Below are positions 10,461 through 24,640 of a stretch of DNA of 64,000 nt, one piece after another. The notes below the pieces were generated by a model that worked only from the letters and a program-made list of their open reading frames with translations, was not told the DNA's origin and did not search any database. How positions within the stretch are numbered: position 1 is the stretch's first letter; every line of letters begins with the position of its first letter. The DNA comes from Embiotoca jacksoni (lineage: Eukaryota > Chordata > Actinopteri > Embiotocidae): NCBI GenBank assembly GCA_022577435.1, contig JAKOON010000005.1:10133724-10197723 (forward strand). Direction: 5' to 3'. Made by a program: the position numbers and the translations under genes.

Positions 10461-13400
10461 CTGAAACGAATAAAGGGAACAAAACCAACCTGAAATATTT
10501 TATATTTACATGACACTTCTAACAATGTAGAAATGTGATACAATTTCCTTTAACAATTTTCATACGGATGATTTCTCTAAGACGCAGTGATGCAAGGGTC
10601 TAACCAGAAGCTTGTAAAGTGTACATTAGGGATGGGTCATGATTTTTCAAATAGTTGTTAAAATATTCAAAAAACGATTAGTATATGCAACTATCATTCT
10701 TCCTTAATTACCAAATTATTTATTTTTACTGGCGCCTGGTTGTAATGCGTTACTCCCTGCCAGCTGCATTAAACACTACGGAGAAGAAAAACACGTAGCT
10801 CCCAGGCTTTGGAGCTTTGCAGGTAAAGCTGCGGTGCTCTGAGAACTGAGAACAAGAGAACCATGGAGAAACGACAACAGCTGTCAGTAGGTTCTCTGTG
10901 GAACTTCAAAAAATAAATGAGAATGAGGTGCAGTGCAAAACAAAGGGAGTTCGATGTTGGACGTGCAGTGCCAACAACGGCCCTCATCTCAAAGTTAAAG
11001 CTACAGACATGCTTCTCGTCTGATATGTCCACGGCGAGGCTTTTGGAAGTTTGGTGAATCTCTCCTTCTGTGTGTGTGTGTGTGTGTGTGTGCGCTCTCA
11101 CGGAAATCATACACTATTAATAGTCGATTAATAGTGTATGATTTCCGAGCAGTTATCGAATAGTATTTTTGCATGAAAGGCCAATCCCTCAAGCACATAG
11201 TCATGTTTTAATTATTAACATGTTTGTAACTTTTCTGCAGTTTGCGAGCAAGATATAGAAACATACTGTATTTACAAATGTTCTATGTGGTAATATACTT
11301 AGAAACATACTCTACTTCTTCTGTTGTTACCTGATTTACTTTCAGTGGAGAATGAGGATAAAAAGACAACAAAGAGTTCAAGAAGTGCAAAGCTGTTCTG
11401 CATTCTCCTGAAGGAATTCATGTGCTGTTGTTCATAACTCTGTTGTACAGCTCTGTTTCTTCAGGGATTGTCTTCTCTCTCTGCCATGTCTTTGAAGTCA
11501 CATTTATATGGATTTTTGTAGTATGGCATCCTTCCAACAAAACAGAATTTTAAATTATGATTACTAATGTTTTGAAATTTAAATGGTTCAATGGTCCCCC
11601 TCCATAAATATTCATAATCATTATTTTGTGCTCACATTTCAAAGGGCAGAGCTTGGTTTCAATCAGTTTCGCAAAGAAGGTCAATGAAGAGTTTGATTCC
11701 ATCTCAGCCACCAGCTGGATCGCTTGTTATTTCAGAGACCAGGTTAATATTGACTATGATTAATAACCAAATGCAATCAAAGCAATTATTGGTCATTGTG
11801 ATGGTCTGATGTTAATAACACTGAGCACCATGGTCTGTCAGCCAGATGACTTAAATCTTTTTTCTCTATAGTTTTTAGGGGCTTTATACTATTGAACAAA
11901 GCAAATAAAGAGTGCCAGAGTTCCTTAAAAGTAACAAAGCTTCATGATTCACTCGCAAATTATTAGTACAGACAGTTTGTTGTGCTGTTGTCTGACCTGT
12001 TCGTTTTCCTGCTCCTCCTGTAAGGCAGCTAATTCCATCTCTTCTCTCTGCTGCTCCTCCAACATTTCCATCTTCAGCTGCTCCAGGAACTCACTATGCT
12101 CATCATCCAGCCAGGCCTCTTCCAGCTAAGGGTGAATGAAGAAGGAAAGCATGTGGAGCGAGTGGGAGGGGAGAAAGGGGGGGAGAATGTAAAAGGGGCA
12201 AGTGTTATTTGTCAAGGCTTAAAGCTTGTGGCGACACAGTGTCTCAAAACAAATAGCTGGGTGTTCCAAACGGGTGCCCAAATAGGATTTTCGGAGAAAC
12301 CACCCCAGCATGGTTTTGAAATAAGAAACAGCAAGCATCGACAGGATGTGGTGTTTGACTGATATGCAGCTCCCAGCATCTTTACTAACAAAACACCCCT
12401 CATCTTTTAAACATGCGTTTTAATCTTAAAACCAGGTTAATACAGTTTGATGACATTAGATTACCACCTTTGACCTGCTCGCTCCACATCATCCATCATC
12501 TATTTGTCCGCTTGATGTGAACCGAATGGCATCCATATCTGATGACTTCAGATTTACTACTGAGAGACACATTTAATTACAAAGCATCTACTATTGCTTC
12601 CTGCTCATCTGCACTGCGGCAGAGTCCTTCCACTTATTCGCCATCGGCCTTGGGCCTGAACTCACTCCACATTAGCATGCCATTAGCTTTTATGGCTTAC
12701 CGTTGGAAGTCAATTACAGTGGCGCTACATAAAAATAAAACATGATGAGGTGTCTCAGTGGTGGCTTCTTCTCTGAGTGGTTGTGTGCAGTTGGAGGGGG
12801 TGGGGGGTGGGGGGTTGGGGGTGGTTGGCTACCCCCCAACTACTAAGGTTTACTCTGAGCAAATACACTGGAAATGACAAACCTTCAGGACTGTAATTTG
12901 TAAATTGTGCTTCCTTTGCCCATGTTAGGTGAATCAGTCAGTGGCTACAAGACAAAGCATGTCAGTGTGAGGCTCATGTGTGGCATATCTTTACCTGCAT
13001 CTCTGGTCTGGCAACCAGCAGTACGATGTTCCTACACTCTTCATTGGAGAGTGCAGCCATCGCCTCCTCTCTGTCTTGTACATCTTGGCCATTAATCTGA
13101 AGATGACAAACATGATTAGCACACTCACTATTAAGTCAAACAAAAGCACGTTAAACACATTAACATACACCGAGTTCAATTTCCTGTGCAATGCAAAAGA
13201 AAAACATAGTACCACAACAAAAGCAGGATTGCACAATCACAGCTTTTTTTTTCTTTATTGTAAACACTCGACCCTAATATTGATCAGGACCCAGCAGTGG
13301 TTATGAATGAGACAATGGCCTTGGGCCGACGGAGCCGTTGTGTCCACCGAAGTATCCGGCAGCGTACATGCATCTAGCCGTACAATTAACTGGCCACTGA

Positions 13401-16400
13401 CAGGTGGCGTCCATCTTTTTGCAGGCAGAGTAATGGCCCTGTCACTGGTGGATAATAGTGGCAGAGTACTGGTCTGCCTCGAAAACACACTCACACTCAC
13501 ACACACACCCTCTCCTGCTTCAAATCAGTCACACAACACATGGTAGACACTGGTGGACAATTAGACCAACAGTGCTGTGCAACCACTCCCCATATCTAAT
13601 ACCAGCTGCTTTTCCCCTGACACTTTTTCTTATGTTTTCCCCTCATAATGCTCAACTGCATGCGTAAAATGCCTCGTCATTGTGTACTAAATTTTGACAC
13701 CTACGTTACATTCTCATCAACACTTTTTTGTTATAAAACGCATAACTTTTACACAGGAAGGAAGTCTCATTGGTGTCAGTGAGTCACAATGTTTACCAAA
13801 TAGCATCGACTTGAAATTTTACATTAGAACCTTTTACTCTTGTCCAAAAAATATTTTTGACATGCACGTCCTGCCGGAGTTGTGTGTGCTGCAGTAACAG
13901 GAGGCTTCTCCGTGCATAGCCGGCAAGCTAGTGTCCACTGATGGTATGTATTTGCAGGACTTCGATAAAGTGATAGCATTCATGTGAGGTGTTTCATTAA
14001 TTGAAGCTACAGAAAAAAAACCTGGGTTACACTCTCCCCCTCTAAAGGGCACGAAAACTCAAGATTTGTACCGTAATGTGTCATGTAATTTTCTGTTTCT
14101 TAAAATCGATTTTATAAAATTGGTATTGGAAAAAATACCGGTCTTGAAGTCAAGGTATTGGTACCAGTATAAAAAGTTTCTGTTTTACTGCCTCCAAGTG
14201 GCAAAATTAAATCCACTAATGCAGCCTCAACAATAAAATCAAAATGCCATTGCTCTCTTACCCAAAAACAATAATTACCCACTAAATACTCAAAAGCAAC
14301 TTTGCCTGAACAAACACTGCTTCTTGTCTGTAACAAAATTCCTCCTGATCTCAGGCCTAAAGATGAAGATACCAGCTAACAGCAGTCACAGCCTCTCGGC
14401 TATCCCACAGGAGGCAGCGAGCTGCAGCACAGCCCGCCGTCGTGAACCAGAACTCTTAAAAAAAAACTGTTGGTGCTGAGTTGGTAACTAAAACAGCCAG
14501 AGGGACATTTCGCCCCCTTTAACAGTCACAGCGGGGGCGAGTTCCCCCTTTAATGTGCTACCATTAAAAATGAATGGGCCCTTGCGCTGGGAGACAGTGT
14601 TGGAGTGTGACAAAAAAAAAAAAAAAAAATCAGGTTTTTATGTTTAACCTAATGACAGCTGGTGTCGGGGGTGATCAGTGAGAGAGTGTCTTACCGCACC
14701 TGTAAAATGCGATCCCCCTCTCGAATGCGTCCATCTCGGGCAGCAATGCTGTTTGGACTGATCTGTGAAGGTAGAGGGAACAACATAATGGCTCTAAAAC
14801 ACATTCAATCTCAGTCTAAGAGCCTCAAGGAGTGCCTGAAAATATTTTTACTCATTCAGAAGACATCTGCGAACTAGACATGTCTAGACTGTCTATTTAC
14901 AATGTGTGCTGCTATGGGAAGACCTTAGATGTCAAATGGCTTTACCACAGCTACATGTTCACTTCTCAAAACCATTTTAGCCCTGCTCTTAAAGCTGAGC
15001 AAAAGCCTGAAAAAGAAACTGAGTTATCACCTTTTAATCATTTAGGTCCTCACTTGTTACTTTACTTTCTGGCAAGTTGATAGAGCACAAGTCTCCGCTT
15101 ATAGCATCTTCAGCCTGTAACTCAACCCCAGTACATGATGCACCTGCTCCTTCTGTAACTAATGCTAGTCAACAAGAGGGCAGGACACGCTTTCATCGGC
15201 CAATCAATTGGTGTCTGGGGCCATTCGTTTCACTTTCTCCTATCAGACAAGATCTCTGCAGACGGTGAGGTGCTGAGGCACTCCATCTTCATGATAGTAC
15301 ACTCCTACACACTGGACCGCTCATTAAACTGGGAGGTAGGTCCCTAGACAAGAAAGGGTCAAGGACTAGAAGGAACAGGGGAAGCTGAAGATAATCTCTC
15401 TGCAGTTGAGGGCACAGCCTCCAACCATGAACAATCTACAACTGAAATCTGAAATATGTGAAATTATAATCATTTATTAGCTGTCGATGATGTTATTGTG
15501 AGTGGTGGTGTGGCTGTGGTGACAGTCTGCCACAGAGAAAGAAGGTCACGGGTGTGCCTCTTAGCTTTGGTCTTTTTTCTGTGTTTGAACAGTGGGAAGA
15601 AAATAGGAGAAATGGATTTGGAGGAAAAATAAACAAAGATGTGGCAGGTGGACTGAAAACACTAAACTGCCTGCTGGTGAGAATCTGTGCATCTGTTGGT
15701 AGTTCAATTGACGAGTGACCTTTGCTGGATAGACCCAGCTCTTGTGGCCCTGAATAGAAATAAACGGGTCTAGAAAATGGATGGACTGGTGGTTCACTTT
15801 TTCTGGTCTTGTTCTTCTAAATAGTTGACCACTGTACTGTATGAAACAATGGAAACAAAGTTGGGAAATTTGGCTTGTTTAAAGATAACCTTGCATTGTT
15901 CATCACTTCATATTGGTGTGTTCTCACTACTCAAGACACCACTTAAGATCAGAGCACGTAACACCTCCTCTAACACACCCTGTACACAGGGACATTCAGT
16001 CGCCTCATCTAAATGCAGCACACTCCTCTTAGCCCTACATTTTTGTACAGAGCAAACACTTAAGGATGCTGTCAGGAGCCACAGACCACCGTGATTTATA
16101 TTCCGCTCAGCTCTCAAAGCGAACACCTTGCATGGTCCGAGTCGACTTCAAACACATTGGAGAGAAAGTTGAGCAGAATGGAGAGCAGAATCTACTATGC
16201 CTCCAACAAGTGGGAGAAAAATAGTGGGCAAGAGTCGTTCTCCTTACATGTATCTCACGGCCTGTTTTCTGATGTCAGCTACACGGAGACTGAGTAAACA
16301 ACAAAGATGACACCTGAAAGCTTTTTTGGTGTGTTTTTTCCGTCTCTGCAGTGATTTCAACTGTAATCATGCTGTAGCTCATTGTCAGACTCTTTAATAA

Positions 16401-19400
16401 TATCATTGTCAGACTCTTCAATAATGTCATTTGTGGTTGATAAAAGAGTTCAATATTAAAATGAATGCACCCAATAGAGACAGCTGCTTTGCTCACATGA
16501 ATACTAAAGTAAATCATAAATTGGAGGATGAATATTAAATGTCACAATGGATTTAGTCTGAGAAACAGCGATTTCTCAGTTGTTTAGCTATTCAACTGAT
16601 ACGCTCGGTTCCAGCAAGATGATGATTGTCGGTTTCAACAATATATAGACATGGAAATGTGGTACTTCAAAGAACTGAAATATCTGTAGAATATGCATAT
16701 ACCTTATGCCCCAAGAGTATTAATATGTTCATTTTTCAAACAGCAAGCAATCCTTAGTGTGGTAGTTGGCATAAAAATAGCTGGCAGTGTATGTATGTAC
16801 AGTATGTTGCATGTTTTTTTCCAGTATCTCCAGGCAGAGTGGGATAAGATAAAAGAGAAAAGACTCATTATGTGTCTGAAATCAGCCCTTTGTTCACTCA
16901 ATTGCTACTACCTATATAATGCACACTCCATTTTTCTCAAGTTCACTAAATGGTGAGTAGTACATTAAGATTTTAGGCACTGAGTCTTGTCATTCTGTGT
17001 CAATAACGTCAGCTGTTGAATGCAAAATGGAGCTGCAAATAATGATTATTTTCACAGTTAATTGATTTTCTGTTTGGTCTTGAAAGTGTGGAAAAATGGG
17101 GAACAATTTCAACCAGTGTTTCTCAAAGACCAAGGTGCCGCTTAATATGACTTGTTTTGTCCCCACTAACAGTCCACCACTGAAAAAAAATATTTGATTA
17201 ACTATCATTGAAGGCGAAAGGAACCTAAAAATATTCACGTTTAATTTGAAGTCTGATGATTTTAGCAGTTTTTCATTAAAAATGCACTCAATGATTCATC
17301 AATTGTCAAAATAGTTTGCGATTCATTTTCTGTCATTAGGAGTCATAGACAACACATGTAGTGCAATATACTATATAGTAATATAGAATGATCTTAGACA
17401 CAGCAGAGTCGCCCAATCTGGGGCCCACAGGCCAAGTTTGGCCTGAACTTTCTTTGCTTTGATCCACCATGGCATTTGACCAACCTGTGCTTATTCTCCC
17501 AAAAAGAAGCGTACAGATGTTTTTGACAATAGTTTCTCCAAAATAATAAAATTACTAATACGCATATTAAGGAGAACTGTTTTAATTGTTCTAAAATTTG
17601 ATTTTTGATTTAGAATGGACATTTTGTATAAAATTACATTCACACAAATTTTTTTGTGTCTGAAAAGATTTTTGGCTCTTCATAGTAAAGAATTTGGGCA
17701 CCTCTGGTTTATAGAGTTGTCTAGAGAGCGTTGGAGAGATCAGTACTTCTTCACTGCAAACCAAGTTGGAAGATGCAACACTCGGTGTCCTCTATGAAGA
17801 AAATTAACCTGTTTAACTCAAGTCATTCAGGTCTGGTATGTTAAACGGCATGCTACAATATCTACTCACCTCGCTAATGTAGATAGCCACATCCTCTTCT
17901 TCATCCGTCCTGTAGCACAGAGTCAGCCCCAATTTCTCTTGGCTGCTGAGTCGACACAGTTCCACTTCCTGGGTAGATAAAGGGGAAATACAGAAATGTA
18001 AACACAAGACTCCATTTGCTGAGGTAGATGGAGTGATATGACTAAAAGCTTCAGAGGAACTACAAAACAAACTTGGTTGTGATTTTGTTTTGCTGACACA
18101 GAGAACCTCACTCACCTTTAAAGAAGAAACAGAAACTGATCCAAATATATATCTTGCACAAAAACGGCATAACAATGTCTATACAAAGACAGGGAGCTGC
18201 TGCAAGATATCCTACTTGTTTTTGAGATACGCATTGAGTCTGGAATGCCAACTTTCGTCCGAGGTTTTTTTGAGTCTGAAAGTGTTTGATCATGAAAGGC
18301 ATTCTCAGCTTGGAGAGTTTGATCGGAGGGGCTTTGATAAATGTCAGAGGACCTCAAGTGTTTTCCTTTCAAGTCGTTGCCAAGTTATGGAATATTAGAC
18401 TATAAATAAACTATAATTATGCTAATGCTATCAGATATACATATTTGCTGCAGCCCTGAAATATTCCCTGTCTTCCTGTGGGGAGAGATCAACAAACTAT
18501 TGACTCACAAATCAGTGGTTGACAAATTTCCCACGAGCCTGTTGGAACATGGCATACCCTGGTGTCTGAATGAATTCTTTACTTAAGTTCATAAATACAA
18601 TACAGAAGAAGTGAGACTTGATTAATAGCAGCTAGAAGTTCCCCATCATCTTATAGCTATTTGTTTTGGTGTATCTCCCCCCCTGCCCTCCCCCCCCACC
18701 CAAGCTTGCAGACAGTTAATGTACACAAGGCACTTTGCTCCCACTTTGCACTCTCCTTCCCACAACAGAGATGCAGCCCAAAACAGCACAAGCCTGCGCT
18801 CCATCTCCAAATGCTGAAACATATCAAGGGTGTAGGAGGGAATCAAGTGTGAAATGGCCTCTCCTCCCAAGGTCTTCATTAGAGCAGAAACACACCGACT
18901 CTCAGCAGCAGGAGCGAGGTGGTTGAGTGGAGAGGAGGATGGAGGGGGTAGAGAGAAATGAGGTGGCAGCGAGGGCTCTGGTGGGGCTCGGAAGGGTCTC
19001 ACACCGAAACAGAGAGATTCATTTCCTCTGTGACAAGTGCGGGTCGGCTGGTTACACGTGTCAGATGTAACGGGGGGCTTTGGGAAGGGGATAGAGGGCG
19101 GAGGGGGCGAAGTCTGACCATGTTGGTATGAAATGAGGGAAAAAGGCGAAGAGCTGGCGCCTTTGGCTAGCCCTCCTAAGCTGTTTATGACCCCCCACTT
19201 CTCACATACACACAAAAACACACCTTTAGGCTGAATTCCCATTTTCTCATTCTCCCCTGTCAGTCATTTCTTCCTCCATGTCTGCACCTCGGCTTTTCAC
19301 ACACACAGTGACAGATCATTGATGTGTTTTCTGGAGCTGGTACGCGTTGCTGCCTAGCTACACTCACACACACACACACACAACAATAATTCCTGCATTC

Positions 19401-20091
19401 CTGCACAAACCTCCTATGCTTACACACACAAGTAATAATCAACACACACATCTGCACAAACAGAGAAAAAGAGCTTAAGAAGAACAGCATCATCCGAGCT
19501 TTGTCGTTTTATCTTTTTCGACAGCCTCAACCTGATGGGGAGCTCAGATCTCTAATCGACTGCCTCAGAAGCGATGACAACTTAAAATCCCGGCTGATAT
19601 CTAAAGAAACAACGTGAAGGAGGAAAGCTTTGGTGCTGACGACATGAACAAAGTAAGCTCCAAAAATCTGTTCTTTAATATATTAGACATGCTTCTAATG
19701 AGCGATCGTTATTATTGTTGGTACGGATATTATTAAAGCAGCACACCTTCAGATGCAACAAAGCAGTCATGGAGGTAATGGAAGCTCCAGAGATAACATA
19801 CACCTCGCATGCTAATGTGATGTGTGAAGTTGTGGGACATCTGTGGGAAATATTAAAATCACTGGCAATGTCTCGGAGACATCCGGCTAAAAATATACAC
19901 ACAAATTAATTGCTGAGACTGAGGCAAAGCAGAGGTGTGAGCAGGTACTGCATCATCCCTTGCTGGCTCAGTGAAACAAGCCTAAAGTTGCTTCTGACTA
20001 ATTAATGGGTAGATATAGTGCCGGAGACCTGTGGCTAAATCATCAGAGAAAACAGATTGCCACAATTACAACATGTTGGATGAAGCATCAG

Positions 20092-20145
<54 letters not shown>

Positions 20146-23100
20146 GTGCGTGTGTGCGCGCGTGTGTGTTAACTAGGTGGCTTCTTTTCTTTATCAGATG
20201 CTCCTTTGCTTTCTTGATTTGAGGCAATACTGTGTAGAAAAAAAAAAACACCCACTCGCTCAGATGCCTCAGAAAAAGGAGCTTGTCTCATGAACCATCA
20301 AACAACCATTCTTCCATCTCTGTCTCTCCTCCTGCCTTTTGATTTTTTTTTCTTTACTCTGTTTTCCGAGCGAGCTCTCTGCCTCTCAGGCAGGAGTTTG
20401 CAGTGTTGCACAGGGATGAGGGCTGATAGTAAATTAATGACTGCGATGGCGTGATTAGGGGAAAGATTGCCGCCCACCATCAAAGCACATTGGGATGCTG
20501 TCATAATAATCGCGCCTTTGATTACCAGTAATTGAAAAAGCAGTCACAAATACATGGATGGCTACCACTAGCAGAAAGAGAGGGAAGACTATCTCTGAGC
20601 TAGGGAGTACTTCACTTCCTCAGAACTCACCATAACTAATCAAAGGAACGGTTACTAACATGCTGTTGTGGCTGCGCACACATCAAAGCATCTGACAAAT
20701 TGTATGATATCTCTGTGTAAAATTCTAGATATATGACATGGTTTATATGTTTCATATATCCAAGCCGGCCAGCAGAGAGGACAACGATGTTATAAACTTC
20801 TGGTGTCAGAGAAATTATCCCTCTACAGAATGAAAAATTAAATTGGAGTTATGATACTGTTTGTTTTTACGCTTTCATTCCATTTGTATGTCTTGTTACA
20901 AGAAGGAGGTACATTTTTAAAGTCCAACCCAAAGAGTTTCGAGATAAACTGAGTTGTGTCTACTGAGGACAAACAGCATCAGCCTACAGTAGAATTAAAG
21001 CTTACTGGGATTAAATTGGGTTCAAGCAGGGAATTAGACAATGAGTTTATTTGAACTAGTGACCTGGTTATGATGGGTCATGATTTTCAAATTTTGTTAT
21101 TCTCTGTGGATTTACCGGTGCCGGGTACTAATGTATTACTACAGCCAGAAGGTGGGGGTAACACACCTAAAAGCTGTTTGCAAACAAACGTCAAACGACA
21201 AAAGGAGAAGAAGAATGTGTGTAGTGCTGTGAGATTAGATGCTACAGTTCAATTGTGCAAAAATGACTACAGCTGTCAAAAAGTTCTGCGTGGAGCAAAC
21301 AACAACAAATAAATGGAAAGGAGGTGCAGTGCAAACTGCCAGGTAAAGCTAGCAAATCGTAAGTCTACCACCTCTACGCACAGTCATTTGAGAGTGAAGT
21401 AGTGGGCAGAAGGTACATCCTCAGAACAACAATCAATGGCTCGATTTGTTAAGGGTGATGTCGTGTAGAGCAAACTACAGCCGTCATCTCAATGATGACT
21501 AAAGACATGCGAGAGTTTATGAGGTTTGATGGCATTCATTGAGCCCAAGTTTATGGCCTGGTTGAGTCTCTCTTTCTCTTTCTGTGTTTGTGTGTGTACG
21601 TGCAGCGGCAGGCAGGGAGTAAAAGGTGTCTCTGAATGATAGTGGAAAAGTTCCCAGTGAAATGAAATACTAATCATTCAGTAATCACATTTCTATCCAG
21701 TCTAACATTGAACATATTTTTGAATTAACGCTGGTTTTATTTAAGTGTACAAGACTCAGTCATGAAAACCTGAAACTGAGAATGGATCTAACTTTCAGAG
21801 CGAGTACATCATTCATGTATAGAAGTGGACATTTACAGGTGTGTAGAAGCTACGACTCTTTATTTTAGCAGGGTCCATTTTAGTCAGACTCTGACTTGGA
21901 TTTCCTTACTTTGGATTAAAATGTGATGTTTTCTTTCATCCCACTGTATAGAAAAGTCAGTGATGGCCTCCTCTCCCTGTCTGAAGGCTTTCATGAATAT
22001 GTGCTTCTAAAAACCTGGTTAACGCATTTATATTACATGTTCACATAAGAAATAAAATCAGCAGTCTGCTGCAGGAAAACTGCTACATTGGCTGAATTTC
22101 TCTAATTACTTTCTCTGATTATAGAAACCTTCCATTCACACAACGTATAAAAAAAAAAAATCATTTTGCTGCAAAATACTACCATTACTTAAACCCCTTA
22201 AAAAGGCTGCATTCATCCCAACTTAAGCCTTGCATAACAAAATGTAATTTGAAAGAAGTCAGTCTGGTGATGCAGCAAAGTCAATCAAATGAGTACAAGC
22301 CCTCATTCCTTATGAACGCATTTCTACTGTTAAGAAATGTTGAAATTAAGCAACTAGAGCCATGGTAACTTTCCAAAGTAGAAAGATTCTGTCTCTGTGT
22401 TTTAGCTTCTGAAATGCCCCTTTAGCTTCTGACATATGCTTGCTTTAAACTACGCTTTTGAGTATGTATGATGGTTGCCTCACGTACAGTATTCTGCATC
22501 GGTTCGAAGTGTTGGTCGTGCACGACGGAAATTGATGCAACGCGTTAGCAAGATGCAACAAACACATGACCGCTGAGGGCGGTCCAGGGACAGTATGGAG
22601 ATGTGACAGGGTCAGCGACCTGCAAAACTAAATGGAAATAAAACCTGACACCGTTACGTCCGTGCACAGTGGAAAACGCTGGAAATACAAGTATATCTCC
22701 AGCCTTACTCAATTGGTCTTCTTGGATTGTGTTTCCTGTCTCACCAGTGTCTAAACCAACGTACACACATCAACACACTGTCACATTATTTGAATTATTT
22801 CTGCCTGAATGTTCACTGAAGCTGCAGCTGTAACACAAAAATGACGAGGAGGGAGAATTCTCTGTGGGTTCATACCAAACACCTTTTACATGATACAAAA
22901 TCACTAGTTAATATAAGTATTGATTAGGAAAGCCGTAGGTGCATGCAGACACACCGCCAGTGATACAGAACTCTCCAGTTGTTTGCAAAAACAATGTCAG
23001 TACACACAAGCTGATGAGTGTGACAACAGCTCGGCTGGATCAGATGCAGACATACTGCATGTTGTTGTGGACCCTGTGGCCAATTATCTCGGAGATACAA

Positions 23101-24394
23101 AGTCCACAAACATGAAAATTCAACTTCACATGAACCCACACTAAATATGTGCATGTTCAAATATGTATTACTGTGAATTTTAGGGCTGTGTGTGGGCAAG
23201 AATCTAGCAATATGGTACGAATCATAATACAGGGGTTATTATTCAGTAAATAGCCATATGTTGCAATAAAAAAAAAAAGAATTTCAGGAAAACTGTCTTA
23301 TACGCTACTTCCTGTCCAAGGTTACGGTTGGAGTGGAAGAATCAAATGGCCGAAGATACAGCGGATTACAACACGGCTATCTTGCAGTCGAGCTTTTAAA
23401 ACAACACAAAATGAACCGCGTTAGGGTTCTGCCACAAATCTTTGTTCAGAAGATATTAATGAAAAATCAATGCCGGCTCACAAATCATAATATTGCAATC
23501 CTGAAGTGTATTGATATTGTCTTACACCCCTGCTGAATGTTTACTTCAGTGTCATTTGGCATCTCTCCACCTCATTGACAACATTGTTCTGGTGTATTAA
23601 GAAGGTGAATTAGATTTAGATGTTTTCACTATTAGGTGTTGGCAAACTGCTCTCCCCCGCTGTGCTTTGTTCATCTGACAAAGGTAATTTAGAGAGCAGT
23701 CTTTGCTGCCTTCTTGTTTCTCTCCTTCAGCGGGGAGTGACGGATCAGGTCGGCTCTGAGAGTGGCTTTTAGCTTCTGCCTACATTCTCCTCACAGCGAT
23801 TTCAGTTAACTTACAGTAAGTGGGGCAGCAATAGGGTGGTATAAATCCCCAGAGCATGAAATAAAAAAAATTTAAAAAAAAATGGTGCAGGCTGCAAAGC
23901 ATACACAGTATAATAGGATTTGTTAATAGCAATGAGGCATAAAGAGATGCTTTAATATATTATATTTGTTCCGATTTGACACTGGGGTCTCACCGATCCA
24001 AGTGGGTGCGCAAATCTCTTTAGGATGTGAAGAAACAGCTCAAGCCCAGTGGGTGGAAACATTCAGAAAAAAATTAAATGAAACAAATAAGAGGAGGGAG
24101 GGGTGAGCAATCATCATACATCAGAGGAGCCGGAGCGGGCGATATCCTCGCACCGCAATGACTCGGAAATAAAGAATATTGGACCAAAGCAGAGAGCTGA
24201 GACAGTGTCTGTTTATCTCTCCCGGTCACGGTTGAATCAGTGCATGTCTATGTATATCTGTACATGTGACAGATCAACAGCCTTAGAATCTCATCACCTA
24301 TCCCACTGATCCTGTTACTTCCACTCCAGGTCAAGACGCACAAGTAAAGCAATGTGTTTCTATCTTCTTTTTTTTTTTTTCTTACTAGCACCTG

Positions 24395-24465
<71 letters not shown>

Positions 24466-24607
24466 CTTTAATTGGGTTTGATTGAGCTCAGAGTCAACCA
24501 GCCTGCTATTTTTTTTTTTTCCTTCCAGAGTTGCGAAAACAATTAACAACTCTCAGGCAACACTGTGACTGTTTGAAAGTTATCTACTTTCTCTTTTTAA
24601 CTAGGAG

Positions 24608-24640
<33 letters not shown>

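Larger units (their letters stand above)
10461..11996 (-). other. pdzrn4 intron 7
   Basis: A 1,536-nt intron between exons 7 and 8. It carries a hAT-like element (10627-11190) only about 165 nt upstream of the exon 8 acceptor. Confidence 0.85.
14763..17869 (-). other. pdzrn4 intron 4
   Basis: A 3,107-nt intron. It holds a 24-bp tandem duplication (16381-16428) and two adjacent hAT-related repeats (17027-17345 and 17404-17706). No coding sequence supported. Confidence 0.8.

Noticed and set aside
15063..15360. Possible tRNA-derived repeat or captured exon in intron 4
   Set aside because: A few words look tRNA-like, but no A/B box pair or cloverleaf could be supported.
18646..19242. 198-codon minus-strand frame in intron 3
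   Set aside because: Pro/Ser-rich product from C/T-rich DNA, no recognisable domain, no fitting splice structure, and it lies inside an intron of a gene on the same strand.
24480..24640. Possible processed pseudogene ending in the 28-A tract
   Set aside because: No coding similarity upstream of the tract and no flanking direct repeat seen.
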